NCBI RefSeq assembly: GCF_009863025.1
Contig: NZ_WWIR01000628.1
Location: 1 to 50,256 of the forward strand
Origin: Streptomyces sp. SID4985
Lineage (GTDB): Bacteria; Actinomycetota; Actinomycetes; Streptomycetales; Streptomycetaceae
Reading direction: 5' to 3'
Length of the DNA: 50,256 bases
The translations under genes were made by a program, and so were the position numbers. The notes under the pieces were generated by a model. The model was not told the origin of the DNA and ran no database searches. It saw only the letters and a program-made list of their open reading frames with translations. Shown here piece by piece: positions 41,525 through 49,895 of the stretch. The number at the start of each line of letters is the position of its first letter. Position 1 is the stretch's first letter.

Positions 41525-41569
41525 CCGGGCAGGTCAGACGTGCTACGAGAGCTCGTCTGACCTGCCCGG
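41525..41569 (-). terminator. nusG terminator
   Basis: A perfect 16-bp stem (CCGGGCAGGTCAGACG with its complement) with 13-nt loop is followed on the minus strand by TTTTTAG. This strong intrinsic terminator separates secE-nusG from rplKA. Confidence 0.92.
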
Positions 41570-41598
41570 AAGCGTGTGCCCAGGGGAACCGGCGAGTG

Positions 41599-42435
41599 CT
41601 AGTTCTTCTGGATCTGGTCGAAGCTCAGCTCGACCGGGGTCTCGCGGCCGAAGATCTCGACGAGGCCCTTGACCTTCTTCGAGTCGGCGTTGATCTCGTT
41701 GATCGTGGCCTGGAGGGTGGCGAAGGGGCCGTCGGTGACGGTGACCGAGTCGCCCACCTCGAAGTCCAGCACCTGGACCTCGACCTTGCGCTGCGGGGCG
41801 GGCTTGCCCTCGGCCTCGGCGGCCTCGCGGGCGGCCTTCTCCTCGGCCTCCGGGGCGAGCATCTTGACGATCTCGTCCAGGGTCAGCGGGTACGGGTCGT
41901 AGGCGTTGCCGACGAAGCCGGTGACACCCGGGGTGTTGCGGACGACGCCCCAGGACTCGTTGGTCAGGTCCATGCGGACGAGGACGTAACCCGGCAGCTT
42001 GTTCTGCTTGATCGTCTTGCGGTCGCCGTTCTTGATCTGGACGACCTCTTCCTGCGGCACCTCGGCCTGGAAGATGTAGTCCTCGACGTTCAGCGAGACG
42101 GCGCGCTGCTCCAGGTTGGTCTTCACGCGGTTCTCGTAACCGGCGTAGGTGTGGATGACGTACCACTCGCCGGGGAGGGTGCGCAGCTCCTCGCGGAGCG
42201 CGACGACCGGGTCGACGGGCTCGGTCTCTTCCTCGACCTCGACGATGTCCTCGGCGACCTCGACGACCGCTTCGGCGTCGCCCTCGACGTGCACGGCGGC
42301 CTCTTCGGCCGGCTCGCCCGCCTCTTCCTCGGCAGCCTCGAACTCGTCCCGCTCGTCCGCGCCCTCGACGATGTCGAGCTCGTCGTCGACCGTCTCGTCC
42401 GGCTCGGTGGCGTCGTTCAGGTTCGGGTCAGACAC
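41599..42435 (-). CDS. nusG: Transcription termination/antitermination protein NusG
   Basis: A 278-residue NusG. Residues 1 to about 85 form an acidic, low-complexity extension (rich in Glu/Asp/Val) characteristic of streptomycetes. The NGN domain follows ([40 protein letters not shown]) and binds RNA polymerase; the KOW domain ([20 protein letters not shown]) contacts Rho or S10. GTG start. It lies 80 bp after secE and ends at a strong terminator. Confidence 0.98.
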   Translation of the reverse strand: MSDPNLNDATEPDETVDDELDIVEGADERDEFEAAEEEAGEPAEEAAVHVEGDAEAVVEVAEDIVEVEEETEPVDPVVALREELRTLPGEWYVIHTYAGYENRVKTNLEQRAVSLNVEDYIFQAEVPQEEVVQIKNGDRKTIKQNKLPGYVLVRMDLTNESWGVVRNTPGVTGFVGNAYDPYPLTLDEIVKMLAPEAEEKAAREAAEAEGKPAPQRKVEVQVLDFEVGDSVTVTDGPFATLQATINEINADSKKVKGLVEIFGRETPVELSFDQIQKN

Positions 42436-42515
42436 GATGGCTGCTTCTTCCTGGATACATAGGGGTGGAACATGCGAAAACGGGCGCCGGTACCACGGCG
42501 CCCTTCGCTTTTGGC

Positions 42516-42794
42516 TCAGCCGAAAACGTACTTGGCCGCGTGGTTGAGCCCATAGTCAATCACGGTCACCAGGGCGATCATGACGACAACAAAGACGATC
42601 ACCACAGTGGTGTAGGACGTCAGCTGGTTGCGCGTCGGCCAGACGACCTTGCGGAGTTCCGCGATGATCTGGCGGTAGAAGATCGCGAGGCGCTTCAGCG
42701 GGCCCTTCTTGGCGCGCTTGCCGCCCTTGCGGGGCTTCTTCTGCAGCTCGTCCTGAGCATCAGGCGTATCGATGGAGCCCACGGCGTCCGTCAT
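42516..42794 (-). CDS. secE: Protein translocase subunit SecE
   Basis: A 92-residue SecE, the clamp of the SecYEG channel. It has a lysine-rich N-terminus ([18 protein letters not shown]), the conserved amphipathic helix and WPTR motif ([14 protein letters not shown]), and one transmembrane helix near 60-83 ([20 protein letters not shown]). ATG start. It follows tRNA-Trp in the same direction and probably shares its promoter. Confidence 0.97.
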   Translation of the reverse strand: MTDAVGSIDTPDAQDELQKKPRKGGKRAKKGPLKRLAIFYRQIIAELRKVVWPTRNQLTSYTTVVIVFVVVMIALVTVIDYGLNHAAKYVFG

Positions 42795-42901
42795 GCGTCC
42801 TCACCTGATCCCGGGTCGTGGCCGTGCCGCGCCCGGTTCTTGAGCCGCACGGCGGTGCATTGCAGTACGTACATGCGCACACATCCTGGCGGTGTGTGTA
42901 G

Positions 42902-42974
42902 CAGGGCCGGAGGGACTTGAACCCCCAACCGCCGGTTTTGGAGACCGGTGCTCTACCAATTGAGCTACGACCCT
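42902..42974 (-). tRNA. tRNA-Trp (CCA)
   Basis: A 73-nt cloverleaf on the minus strand: acceptor AGGGTCG with CGGCCCT (one G-U pair), D arm GCTC/GAGC, anticodon stem CCGGT/ACCGG with loop CTCCAAA (anticodon CCA), T arm with GGTTCAAGTCC. Discriminator G; CCA is not encoded. It lies just upstream of secE. Confidence 0.97.
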
Positions 42975-43059
42975 TTGTGTGTTCCCCAACGTACCGCATC
43001 CGACCGAGTGCCCGGTGTGCACCGGTCGCGCGACGGCCGCTGGAGACCAACGAGGTGTG

Positions 43060-43089
43060 AGTGTACGTGGTCCGGGGCCCGGCGTCGAA
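43060..43089 (-). promoter_or_regulatory. Promoter candidate for tRNA-Trp-secE-nusG
   Basis: TTCGAC (43089-43084) and TACACT (43065-43060) on the minus strand, 18 bp apart. Start near 43053, about 80 nt before the tRNA. Confidence 0.55.
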
Positions 43090-43235
43090 CAGAAAGTGGC
43101 TGACCGGGTACCGCGCAGCGGTGATCGTCCTGGCCGGGGCCCGGATTCGGACACCGGTTCTGCCGGGGCCCTGTTGCCGTTCAGTCTGTGAAACCCGTGT
43201 ACCCGGGGCGTTTCGGGTCTGGAACGATGGGCCCC

Positions 43236-44462
43236 ATGAGCGCTGCAAACCCTCCCACCGAGCGCCGGGTCTCCGCCCGAGTCGGCGCGATCTCCGAGTC
43301 CGCCACCCTCGCCGTGGACGCCAAGGCCAAGGCCCTCAAGGCCGCCGGGCGTCCGGTGATCGGCTTCGGCGCCGGTGAGCCCGACTTCCCGACCCCCGGC
43401 TACATCGTCGAGGCGGCCGTCGAGGCGTGCAGGAACCCCCGGTTCCACCGCTACACCCCGGCGGGCGGCCTGCCCGAGCTGAAGACCGCCATCGCCGCGA
43501 AGACGCTGCGCGACTCCGGCTACGAGGTCGACGCGTCCCAGATCCTCGTGACCAACGGCGGCAAGCAGGCCATCTACGAGGCGTTCGCCGCGATCCTCGA
43601 CCCGGGCGACGAGGTCATCGTCCCGGCGCCGTACTGGACGACCTATCCGGAGTCGATCCGCCTCGCGGGCGGTGTCCCGGTGGAGGTCGTGGCCGACGAG
43701 ACGACGGGCTACCGCGTCACCGTCGAGCAGCTGGAGGCCGCGCGCACGGAGAAGACCAAGGTCGTCCTCTTCGTCTCCCCGTCCAACCCGACCGGCGCCG
43801 TCTACAGCGAGGCCGAGGCCGAGGCGATCGGCCGCTGGGCCGTCGAGCACGGCCTGTGGGTGCTGACCGACGAGATCTACGAGCACCTGGTCTACGGCGA
43901 CGCGACGTTCACCTCGCTCCCGGCGATCCTGCCCGAGCTGCGCGACAAGTGCGTCGTGGTCAACGGCGTCGCCAAGACGTACGCCATGACCGGCTGGCGG
44001 GTGGGCTGGGTGATCGGCCCGAAGGACGTGATCAAGGCCGCGACCAACCTCCAGTCGCACGCCACGTCGAACGTCTCCAACGTGGCCCAGGCGGCCGCGC
44101 TCGCCGCCGTCTCCGGCGACCTGGAGGCCGTGGCGGAGATGCGCGAGGCCTTCGACCGGCGCCGTAGGACGATCGTGCGGATGCTCAACGAGATCGACGG
44201 CGTGGTCTGCCCGGAGCCCGAGGGCGCGTTCTACGTCTACCCGTCGGTCAAGGCGCTGCTCGGCAAGGAGATCCGGGGGCGCCGCCCCAAGGACTCCGTC
44301 GAGCTGGCCGCGCTGATCCTGGACGAGGCCGAGGTCGCGGTGGTCCCGGGCGAGGCCTTCGGCACGCCGGGCTATCTGCGGCTGTCGTACGCGCTCGGCG
44401 ACGAGGACCTGATCGAGGGCGTGAGCCGGCTGCAGAAGCTGCTGGCGGAGGCGCGGGACTGA
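43236..44462 (+). CDS. aspC: Pyridoxal phosphate-dependent aspartate-type aminotransferase
   Basis: A 408-residue class I aminotransferase of fold type I, probably transferring the amino group between aspartate (or a similar amino acid) and 2-oxoglutarate. Substrate-site motif [15 protein letters not shown]-binding [11 protein letters not shown] and [10 protein letters not shown], and the Schiff-base Lys247 in [15 protein letters not shown] are present; the final LRLSYALG supplies the carboxylate-binding Arg. ATG at 43236 ([16 protein letters not shown]) is preferred from family comparison; an ATG three codons upstream and a GTG further up are possible. Exact substrate is not certain. Confidence 0.92.
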   Translation: MSAANPPTERRVSARVGAISESATLAVDAKAKALKAAGRPVIGFGAGEPDFPTPGYIVEAAVEACRNPRFHRYTPAGGLPELKTAIAAKTLRDSGYEVDASQILVTNGGKQAIYEAFAAILDPGDEVIVPAPYWTTYPESIRLAGGVPVEVVADETTGYRVTVEQLEAARTEKTKVVLFVSPSNPTGAVYSEAEAEAIGRWAVEHGLWVLTDEIYEHLVYGDATFTSLPAILPELRDKCVVVNGVAKTYAMTGWRVGWVIGPKDVIKAATNLQSHATSNVSNVAQAAALAAVSGDLEAVAEMREAFDRRRRTIVRMLNEIDGVVCPEPEGAFYVYPSVKALLGKEIRGRRPKDSVELAALILDEAEVAVVPGEAFGTPGYLRLSYALGDEDLIEGVSRLQKLLAEARD

Positions 44463-44474
44463 GGTTCCTCTCTT

Positions 44475-44524
44475 CGGAAGCGGGCCGCCGGGCACTCCTG
44501 GGAGTGCGTGGCGGCCCGCTTCCG
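44475..44524 (+). terminator. Strong terminator after aminotransferase gene
   Basis: A 15-bp outer stem (CGGAAGCGGGCCGCC with its complement) plus a 7-bp inner stem (GCACTCC/GGAGTGC) begin 12 nt after the stop. It separates the aminotransferase from the downstream adenosine deaminase gene. Confidence 0.88.
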
Positions 44525-44592
44525 TGTGCGAGCAAGCCCACTAAAGGGGAACCCGCTACCGGTGTGCCGCACGCGTGCGGCAGGATCTGGGG

Positions 44593-45633
44593 ATGGAGCG
44601 TGTACGTGATGTCTCTGAGCTGCCGAAGGCCCATCTTCATCTGCACTTCACCGGGTCGATGCGGCCGGAAACCGTCCTCGAACTGGCCGACAAGTACGGC
44701 GTCCGCCTGCCCGACGCGCTGACGGAGGCGCTGACCAGCGGCGAGCCGCCGAGACTGCGGGCGACGGACGAGCGCGGCTGGTTCCGCTTCCAGCGGCTGT
44801 ACGACGCGGCCCGCTCGTGTCTGCGCGAGCCGGAGGACATCCAGCGGCTGGTCAGGGAAGCCGCCGAGGAGGACCTGAAGGACGGCTCGGGCTGGCTGGA
44901 GATCCAGGTGGACCCGACCTCGTACGCGCCCCGGCTGGGCGGTCTGATCCCGGCCCTTGAGGTCATCCTGGACGCGGTGGAGACCACCTCCCGCGACACC
45001 GGGCTCGGGATGCGGGTGCTGGTGGCCGCGAACCGGATGAAGCACCCGCTGGACGCGCGCACGCTGGCCCGCCTCGCGGTGCGGTACGCGGACCGGGGCG
45101 TGGTCGGCTTCGGGCTCTCCAACGACGAGCGGCGGGGCATGGCCCGTGACTTCGACCGGGCCTTCCACATCGCCCGCGAGGGCGGTCTGCTCGCGGCGCC
45201 GCACGGCGGCGAGCTGACCGGACCGGCCTCGGTGCGGGACTGCCTGGACGACCTGGACGCCTCCCGGATCGGGCACGGCGTGCGCGCGGCGGAGGACCCG
45301 CGGCTGCTGAAGCGGCTGGCGGACCGGGGCATCACCTGCGAGGTCTGCCCGGCCTCGAACGTGGCGCTCGGGGTCTACGAGAAGCCGGAGGACGTCCCGC
45401 TGCGCACGCTCTTCGAGGCGGGCGTGCCGATGGCGCTGGGCGCCGACGACCCCCTCCTCTTCGGCTCCCGGCTGGCCGCCCAGTACGAGATCGCCCGCCA
45501 CCACCACGCCTTCACGGACGCGGAACTGGCCGAACTGGCCCGCCAGTCGGTGCGCGCCTCGGCGGCCCCGGAGCCGAAGAAGGACCACCTGCTCGCGGGC
45601 ATCGACGACTGGCTGACCCGCCCGGCGGCCTGA
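44593..45633 (+). CDS. add: Adenosine deaminase family protein
   Basis: A 346-residue TIM-barrel metal hydrolase of the adenosine deaminase family, which converts adenosine to inosine. Zinc ligands and catalytic residues: HLHLH near residues 14-18, HGGE in LLAAPHGGELTG, IGHGVR, CPASNVALG and the DD pair in ALGADDPLLF. The usual T/S before DD is Ala here (GADDP), a variation seen in some actinobacterial paralogs, so the substrate could differ. ATG at 44593 with GGATCTGGGG upstream. It runs convergent with the TetR gene. Confidence 0.9.
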   Translation: MERVRDVSELPKAHLHLHFTGSMRPETVLELADKYGVRLPDALTEALTSGEPPRLRATDERGWFRFQRLYDAARSCLREPEDIQRLVREAAEEDLKDGSGWLEIQVDPTSYAPRLGGLIPALEVILDAVETTSRDTGLGMRVLVAANRMKHPLDARTLARLAVRYADRGVVGFGLSNDERRGMARDFDRAFHIAREGGLLAAPHGGELTGPASVRDCLDDLDASRIGHGVRAAEDPRLLKRLADRGITCEVCPASNVALGVYEKPEDVPLRTLFEAGVPMALGADDPLLFGSRLAAQYEIARHHHAFTDAELAELARQSVRASAAPEPKKDHLLAGIDDWLTRPAA

Positions 45634-45651
45634 GGCGTGGGAGGTACGGGC

Positions 45652-46248
45652 TCAGGCGGCGATGCCGGTCAGCACGGTACGGACCATGCGGGCGGCGAAG
45701 TCGTCCACGGGCGGCCGGGTGCCGTCGGGGCTCGCGTCGTAGGCGAAGGCGCGCTGGACGCAGGCGCCGAGCAGGAGCAGGGCGGCGGCGTAGGTGTCGG
45801 CGTCGGGGCGGACGCGGCCGATGGACTGTTCGGCCCGCAGATAGGCGTCCAGGCCCTCGATGGGCACGTGGGGGCCGGTGCCGAGGGTGCGCAGGGCGTC
45901 GTCGTGGCGGCGTTTGAGCTGCTGCTCGGCGTAAAGGGACGCGGCGATCGGGAAGCTCTGCTCGTAGAAGAGGGCGGCCTCGCGGGTGATGTCCGTGAGG
46001 TTCTGCTCCAGGGTGCCCTGCCCTGGCGCGGCCGTGAGGCCGGAAAGGAGCGGGGTGAGTCCGGGCAGCCGCTCGTGGAGGACCTGGACGAACAGGTCCT
46101 CCTTGCTGTCGAAGTACTTGTAGAGGGCCGCCTCGGAGCAGCCGGCCGCCTTGGCGATCTCCTTGGTGGTGGCGCGGGCGAGGCCGACGGTGAGCATCAG
46201 CTCGTGGGCGGCGTCGAGGATGCGGACGCGGGCCGGCTTCGTCTGCAT
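45652..46248 (-). CDS. TetR family transcriptional regulator
   Basis: A 198-residue regulator. The N-terminal helix-turn-helix (ATTKEIAKAAGCSEAALYKY then FDSKEDLF, about residues 27-55) is canonical; the C-terminal ligand domain (about 70-190) is of unknown specificity. ATG start. It is divergent from the NAD(P)-binding protein gene, and the gap has two 18-bp operator-like sites three helical turns apart, so it probably represses itself and its neighbour. Only 18 bp separate its stop from the convergent deaminase gene. Confidence 0.93.
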   Translation of the reverse strand: MQTKPARVRILDAAHELMLTVGLARATTKEIAKAAGCSEAALYKYFDSKEDLFVQVLHERLPGLTPLLSGLTAAPGQGTLEQNLTDITREAALFYEQSFPIAASLYAEQQLKRRHDDALRTLGTGPHVPIEGLDAYLRAEQSIGRVRPDADTYAAALLLLGACVQRAFAYDASPDGTRPPVDDFAARMVRTVLTGIAA

Positions 46249-46275
46249 GTGTCGTCCAATCGTCCTTGACGAACA

Positions 46276-46325
46276 GGTGAGTGTTTACCCACTCTAGAAG
46301 GCACATGGGTGAGTGAATGCTCACC
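46276..46325. promoter_or_regulatory. Pair of TetR operator-like sites
   Basis: GGTGAGTGTTTACCCACT (46276-46293) and GGTGAGTGAATGCTCACC (46308-46325) share 13 of 18 bases and start 32 bp apart, about three helical turns. The second is within a perfect 8-bp inverted repeat (TGGGTGAG with CTCACCCA, 46306-46327). A minus-strand -10 TAGAGT (46296-46291) overlaps the first site. Confidence 0.7.
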
Positions 46326-46365
46326 CACCTGTGGTCCGGGGTACGCCCGAAGAGAGGAAGTCGCC

Positions 46366-46998
46366 ATGAAGCTCACCGTTTTCGGTGCCACCGGCGGTAT
46401 CGGTGGCGAGATCGTCCGGCAGGCACTGGAGGCCGGGCACGAGGTCACGGCCGTGGTCCGGGATCCGGCGCGGCTGGCCGTGACGGGCGAGAGGCTCGGT
46501 GTGGTGCGCGGTGATCTGTCGGACCCCGAGGCGTTGCGGTCCGCGGTCGCGGGGCGGGACGCGGTGCTGTCGGGGCTCGGCGCGCGGACACGCAAGGACG
46601 CCGGGATCACCACCCCGCTGACCCGTACGGTCCTGGGCGCCATGGAGGCGGAGGAGGTACGCCGCCTGCTCGTGGTGACCGCCGCGCCGATCGGCCCCGC
46701 TCCGGAACGGGAGAGCGCCCTGGACCGGGGGATGCGGCGCGTGGTGTCGGCCGTCTTCAGGGACATCTACGCCGACCTGCGCGAGACAGAGGCCGAGCTG
46801 GCGGCAAGCGGCACCGACTGGACGGCCGTACGCCCCCCGAAGCTGCTGGACAAGCCGCTCACCGGCCGGTACCGCAGGGTGATCGGCGGCTTCCCGCACG
46901 GCGGGCGCTTCATCGGGCGCGCGGACGTGGCGCACGCGATGCTGTCGATGATCGGCGACGGGGCGACGGTCGGGCAGGGGGTCGGGGTGGCGTACTGA
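46366..46998 (+). CDS. NAD(P)-binding oxidoreductase-like protein (SDR/NmrA type)
   Basis: A 210-residue Rossmann-fold protein of the atypical short-chain reductase type. The dinucleotide motif GATGGIGGEI is at residues 7-16, followed by DPARLAVTGERLGVVRGDLS, and DWTAVRPPKL near residue 155. Start ATG has GAGGAAG five bases upstream; an upstream GTG is in the operator region. Divergent from, and probably controlled by, the TetR gene, which suggests a stress- or metabolite-inducible role. Substrate unknown. Confidence 0.88.
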   Translation: MKLTVFGATGGIGGEIVRQALEAGHEVTAVVRDPARLAVTGERLGVVRGDLSDPEALRSAVAGRDAVLSGLGARTRKDAGITTPLTRTVLGAMEAEEVRRLLVVTAAPIGPAPERESALDRGMRRVVSAVFRDIYADLRETEAELAASGTDWTAVRPPKLLDKPLTGRYRRVIGGFPHGGRFIGRADVAHAMLSMIGDGATVGQGVGVAY

Positions 46999-47014
46999 GG
47001 CCGTGCTTACGGAC

Positions 47015-48076
47015 TCACAGACTCACGCCGACCGTCACCGGCTCGTTGACGAGCGTGACGCCGAAGGCCTCGCGGACCCCGGCGACGACCTCGCGGGCCA
47101 GGGCCAGCAGGTCCTCGGTGGTGGCCTCGCCGCGGTTGGTGAGGGCGAGGGTGTGCTTGGTGGAGATGCGGGCGGGGCCGGTGCCGTAGCCCTTGGTGAA
47201 GCCCGCCTTGTCGATCAGCCAGGCCGCCGAGGTCTTCCGGTGCCCCTCCCCCGCCGGGTACGCGGGCGGCTCGACGCCGTCGCCGAGGCGGGCGCGCACG
47301 CGCGCGTGGAACGCGGCGAACTCCTCCTCGGTGAGGATCGGGTTGGTGAAGAAGGACCCGGCGGACCAGGTGTCGTGGTCCTCGGGGTCGAGCACCATGC
47401 CCTTCCCGGCACGCAGCCTCAGCACGGTCGCGCGGGCCTCGGCCAGCGGCACCCGGTCGCCGACCTCGACGCCGAGCGCGCGGGCCGTCTCGGCGTACTT
47501 GACCGGCGCGGACAGCCCGTCGGCGTCCTCCAGGCCGAAGCGGACGCGCAGGACGACATAGCGCTCGGGGTCGGCCTTGAAGCGGCTGTGACGGTAGGAG
47601 AAGCCGCACTCCTCGCCGCTCAGCACGACCGTCTCCCCGGCCCGGCGGTCGTAGGCGACGACCTCGGTGATCGTGGCGGAGACCTCCTGGCCGTAGGCGC
47701 CCACGTTCTGGATCGGGGTGGCGCCCGCGGAGCCGGGGATGCCGGCCAGGCACTCGATCCCGGCGAGTCCGGCCTCGACGGTGCGGGCGACGGCGTCGCT
47801 CCAGACCTCGCCCGCGGCCAGCTCCAGGGTGGTGCCGCGCAGCTCCAGGCCGCGCGTGGCGATGCGCAGGGCGGTGCCGTCGAAGCCCTTGTCGCCGATG
47901 ACCAGGTTGGAGCCGCCGCCGATGACGAGCAGGGGGGTGCCGTTGTCGTCGGCCTCCCGTACGGCGTCGATCACCTCGGTGTCGGTGACGGCGGTGACCA
48001 GCCGGGTGGCGGGGCCGCCCAGCCGGAAGGTGGTCAGCGGGGCGAGGGGGGCGTCGTGGAGTACGTGCACGGGCAC
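47015..48076 (-). CDS. murB: UDP-N-acetylenolpyruvoylglucosamine reductase
   Basis: MurB (353 residues) reduces UDP-GlcNAc-enolpyruvate to UDP-MurNAc, the second committed step of peptidoglycan synthesis. FAD-binding motifs LLVIGGGSNLVIGD and GIPGSAGATPIQNVGAYGQE are present; SYRHSRFK and WSAGSFFTNPIL (with catalytic Ser) follow, and ISTKHTLALTNRG closes the substrate domain. Start GTG at 48076 with a second GTG two codons later; neither has a strong ribosome site. It is convergent with the oxidoreductase gene (16 bp apart). Confidence 0.97.
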   Translation of the reverse strand: MPVHVLHDAPLAPLTTFRLGGPATRLVTAVTDTEVIDAVREADDNGTPLLVIGGGSNLVIGDKGFDGTALRIATRGLELRGTTLELAAGEVWSDAVARTVEAGLAGIECLAGIPGSAGATPIQNVGAYGQEVSATITEVVAYDRRAGETVVLSGEECGFSYRHSRFKADPERYVVLRVRFGLEDADGLSAPVKYAETARALGVEVGDRVPLAEARATVLRLRAGKGMVLDPEDHDTWSAGSFFTNPILTEEEFAAFHARVRARLGDGVEPPAYPAGEGHRKTSAAWLIDKAGFTKGYGTGPARISTKHTLALTNRGEATTEDLLALAREVVAGVREAFGVTLVNEPVTVGVSL

Positions 48077-48100
48077 AGACTACGAGACCGGGTGAACGGT

Positions 48101-48130
48101 AAGGGGCGCCCGCCATGGCGGACGCCCCTT
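48101..48130. terminator. Terminator between the MaoC genes and murB
   Basis: AAGGGGCG pairs with CGCCCCTT (8 bp), with an inner CCGCC/GGCGG helix after one mismatch. On the minus strand it lies 20 nt after the dehydratase stop and before murB. Confidence 0.75.
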
Positions 48131-48150
48131 ACTCACCGCGCTGTCGCCTG

Positions 48151-48579
48151 TCAGGCCAGCCGTACGACCGCCCGGGACATGCCCAGGACCTTCTGGCCGC
48201 CGCTGGTGGCGACGAGGTCCACGCGGACGGTGTTGTCGTCGAGCTTGGCCGCGACCTTGGCGGAGACGTGGATCTCCGCACCCTTGTCGTCGTCGGGCAC
48301 GACGACCGGCTTGGTGAAGCGGACGCCGTACTCCAGGACCGCGCCCGGGTCGCCGGTCCAGTCGGTGACCACGCGGATCGCCTCGGCCATGGTGAACATG
48401 CCGTGCGCGATGACGTCCGGCAGGCCCACCTCCTTGGCGAAGCGCTCGTTCCAGTGGATGGGGTTGAAGTCCCCGGAGGCGCCCGCGTAGCGCACGAGGG
48501 CGGCGCGGTCCACGGGGAAGGTCTGGGCGGGCAGCTCGGTGCCGACCTCGACGTCGTCGTAGGCGATGTTCGCCGTCAT
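48151..48579 (-). CDS. MaoC-type dehydratase
   Basis: A 142-residue hot-dog fold protein with the hydratase-2 motif: YAGASGDFNPIHWNERFAKE followed by GLPDVIAHGMFTMA, including the catalytic Asp and His. It resembles HadB of mycobacterial (3R)-hydroxyacyl-ACP dehydratase. The start ATG is six bases after the neighbouring gene's stop, so the two are expected to form a heterodimer. Probable role is dehydration of 3-hydroxyacyl thioesters in fatty acid metabolism; the acyl substrate is unknown. Confidence 0.9.
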   Translation of the reverse strand: MTANIAYDDVEVGTELPAQTFPVDRAALVRYAGASGDFNPIHWNERFAKEVGLPDVIAHGMFTMAEAIRVVTDWTGDPGAVLEYGVRFTKPVVVPDDDKGAEIHVSAKVAAKLDDNTVRVDLVATSGGQKVLGMSRAVVRLA

Positions 48580-48585
48580 CGGTGC

Positions 48586-49038
48586 TCAGCCCTCCTCGGC
48601 CGCGCGGGCCACCAGCTTGGTCCAGGCGGTCACGACGTGCTCGCCGGCCTCGTCGTGCACCTCACCGCGGATGTCCAGGATGTCGTTGCCCGCCATGGAC
48701 TTGATCGCCTCGATGGTGGACGTGACCGTGAGCCGGTCACCGGCGCGCACCGGGCGGCGGTAGGCGAACTTCTGGTCGCCGTGCACGACGCGGCTGTAGT
48801 CGAGGCCGAGCTGGGGGTCCTGGACGACCTGTCCGGCGGCGCGGAAGGTGATGGAGAACACGAAGGTCGGCGGCGCGATCACATCGGGGTGACCGAACGC
48901 GCGGGCGGCTTCCGGGTCGGTGTACGCCGGGTTGGCCTCACCGACGGCCTCGGCGAACTCGCGGATCTTCTCGCGGCCCACCTCGTAGGGCGCGGTGGGC
49001 GGATACGTACGCCCCACGAAGGACTGGTCGAGCGCCAT
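48586..49038 (-). CDS. MaoC N-terminal-type dehydratase partner
   Basis: A 150-residue hot-dog domain protein of the HadA/HadC type (MALDQSFVGRTYPPTAPYEV; GHPDVIAPPTFVFSITFRAA). It lacks the full D-x4-H catalytic pattern, as expected for the non-catalytic partner of a MaoC heterodimer. ATG with AGGAGGTT upstream. It opens the two-gene operon, after the rpmG terminator. Confidence 0.9.
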   Translation of the reverse strand: MALDQSFVGRTYPPTAPYEVGREKIREFAEAVGEANPAYTDPEAARAFGHPDVIAPPTFVFSITFRAAGQVVQDPQLGLDYSRVVHGDQKFAYRRPVRAGDRLTVTSTIEAIKSMAGNDILDIRGEVHDEAGEHVVTAWTKLVARAAEEG

Positions 49039-49111
49039 GGCCCGGAACCTCCTGGTCTAGCTGCGGCATCGGCTCGCGTGCCCGAGTCGTGCGACACGTG
49101 AGATAAAACGA

Positions 49112-49150
49112 CATGAGGCCGCCCCCCGTATGTCTGGGGGCGGCCTCATG
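49112..49150 (-). terminator. rpmG terminator
   Basis: A perfect 15-bp stem (CATGAGGCCGCCCCC with its complement) and 9-nt loop, followed on the minus strand by TCGTTTTATCT. It begins 13 nt after the rpmG stop and separates it from the dehydratase genes. Confidence 0.9.
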
Positions 49151-49162
49151 TACGAGCCTGAT

Positions 49163-49327
49163 TTATCGCGTCTCGCGGTGCGCGGTGTGCGCATTGCAAC
49201 GCGGGCAGTGCTTCTTCATCTCAAGACGGTCCGGGTTGTTACGCCGGTTCTTCTTGGTGATGTAGTTCCGCTCCTTGCACTCCACGCAGGCCAGCGTGAT
49301 CTTCGGGCGGACGTCGGTGGCAGCCAC
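49163..49327 (-). CDS. rpmG: 50S ribosomal protein L33 (zinc-binding form)
   Basis: A 54-residue L33 from GTG ([20 protein letters not shown]) with AGGAGC upstream. Two cysteine pairs (CVEC, CPRC) show it is the zinc-containing form. Longer in-frame extensions run into the tRNA and are not real. It is downstream of tRNA-Thr and tRNA-Met in the same direction and may share their transcript. Confidence 0.97.
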   Translation of the reverse strand: MAATDVRPKITLACVECKERNYITKKNRRNNPDRLEMKKHCPRCNAHTAHRETR

Positions 49328-49413
49328 GTGAGTGCTCCTAGGACGAACGGATGGGTTGAACGCATAAAAGAGTAGCCGATCGAAGGACCGACCCCGCAAT
49401 CGGCTACCGTGTG

Positions 49414-49486
49414 TAGCGGTGACCGGACTTGAACCGGTGACACAGCGATTATGAGCCGCTTGCTCTACCGACTGAGCTACACCGCT
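49414..49486 (-). tRNA. tRNA-Met (CAU)
   Basis: A 73-nt cloverleaf on the minus strand: acceptor AGCGGTG/CACCGCT fully paired, D arm GCTC/GAGC, anticodon loop CTCATAA (anticodon CAU), T loop GTTCAAG. A paired first acceptor position argues against an initiator; elongator Met is the simplest reading, though a lysidine-modified Ile tRNA also has this anticodon. Confidence 0.9.
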
Positions 49487-49498
49487 TTGATGAGATCG

Positions 49499-49520
49499 GT
49501 TCCCGCCTTGCGACGGGAAC
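49499..49520 (-). other. Hairpin in the spacer between two tRNAs
   Basis: GTTCCCG pairs with CGGGAAC (7 bp, 8-nt loop) in the 46-nt spacer between tRNA-Thr and tRNA-Met. It may guide endonucleolytic processing of a shared precursor. Confidence 0.4.
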
Positions 49521-49532
49521 TTCTCACACCAG

Positions 49533-49605
49533 AGCCCCAATACGGAATCGAACCGTAGACCTTCTCCTTACCATGGAGACGCTCTGCCGACTGAGCTATT
49601 GGGGC
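49533..49605 (-). tRNA. tRNA-Thr (GGU)
   Basis: A 73-nt cloverleaf on the minus strand: acceptor GCCCCAA/TTGGGGC, D arm GCTC/GAGC, anticodon stem TCTCC/GGAGA with loop ATGGTAA (anticodon GGU), T loop GTTCGAT. Discriminator T; CCA not encoded. Confidence 0.96.
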
Positions 49606-49616
49606 GAGCGAGGAAG

Positions 49617-49646
49617 ACATTACACGGTCCGCCGCCGTTCGCCCAA
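49617..49646 (-). promoter_or_regulatory. Promoter candidate for tRNA-Thr-tRNA-Met-rpmG
   Basis: TTGGGC (49646-49641) and TAATGT (49622-49617) on the minus strand with 18-bp spacing; start would fall about 5 nt before the tRNA-Thr 5' end. Confidence 0.55.
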
Positions 49647-49895
49647 ATCCGTATCCGGCCGCCCGTCCCGGGCACCTCTCCCGGCCCTCGCGCCCCTCCG
49701 GCACCAGGCCGGGACCACGTCGGCACCGGCCCTCGGCAGGCGGCTGACCTGGGGTGACCACGCCAGTACGACTAATGCGGCCTCCACGGCCCGCGCGGGC
49801 GCCGACCCTAGGCTCGGGACTACTCAGCGTGATCTTGAGCCGCCTCCCCCGCGCCTTCCGGCGGCCGTCCCGTCCGTTCCGTCGCCTGGAGTCCG

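Noticed and set aside
43188..43235. Upstream GTG start for the aminotransferase
   Set aside because: The added 16 residues are not family-like and the ATG at 43236 matches known N-termini.
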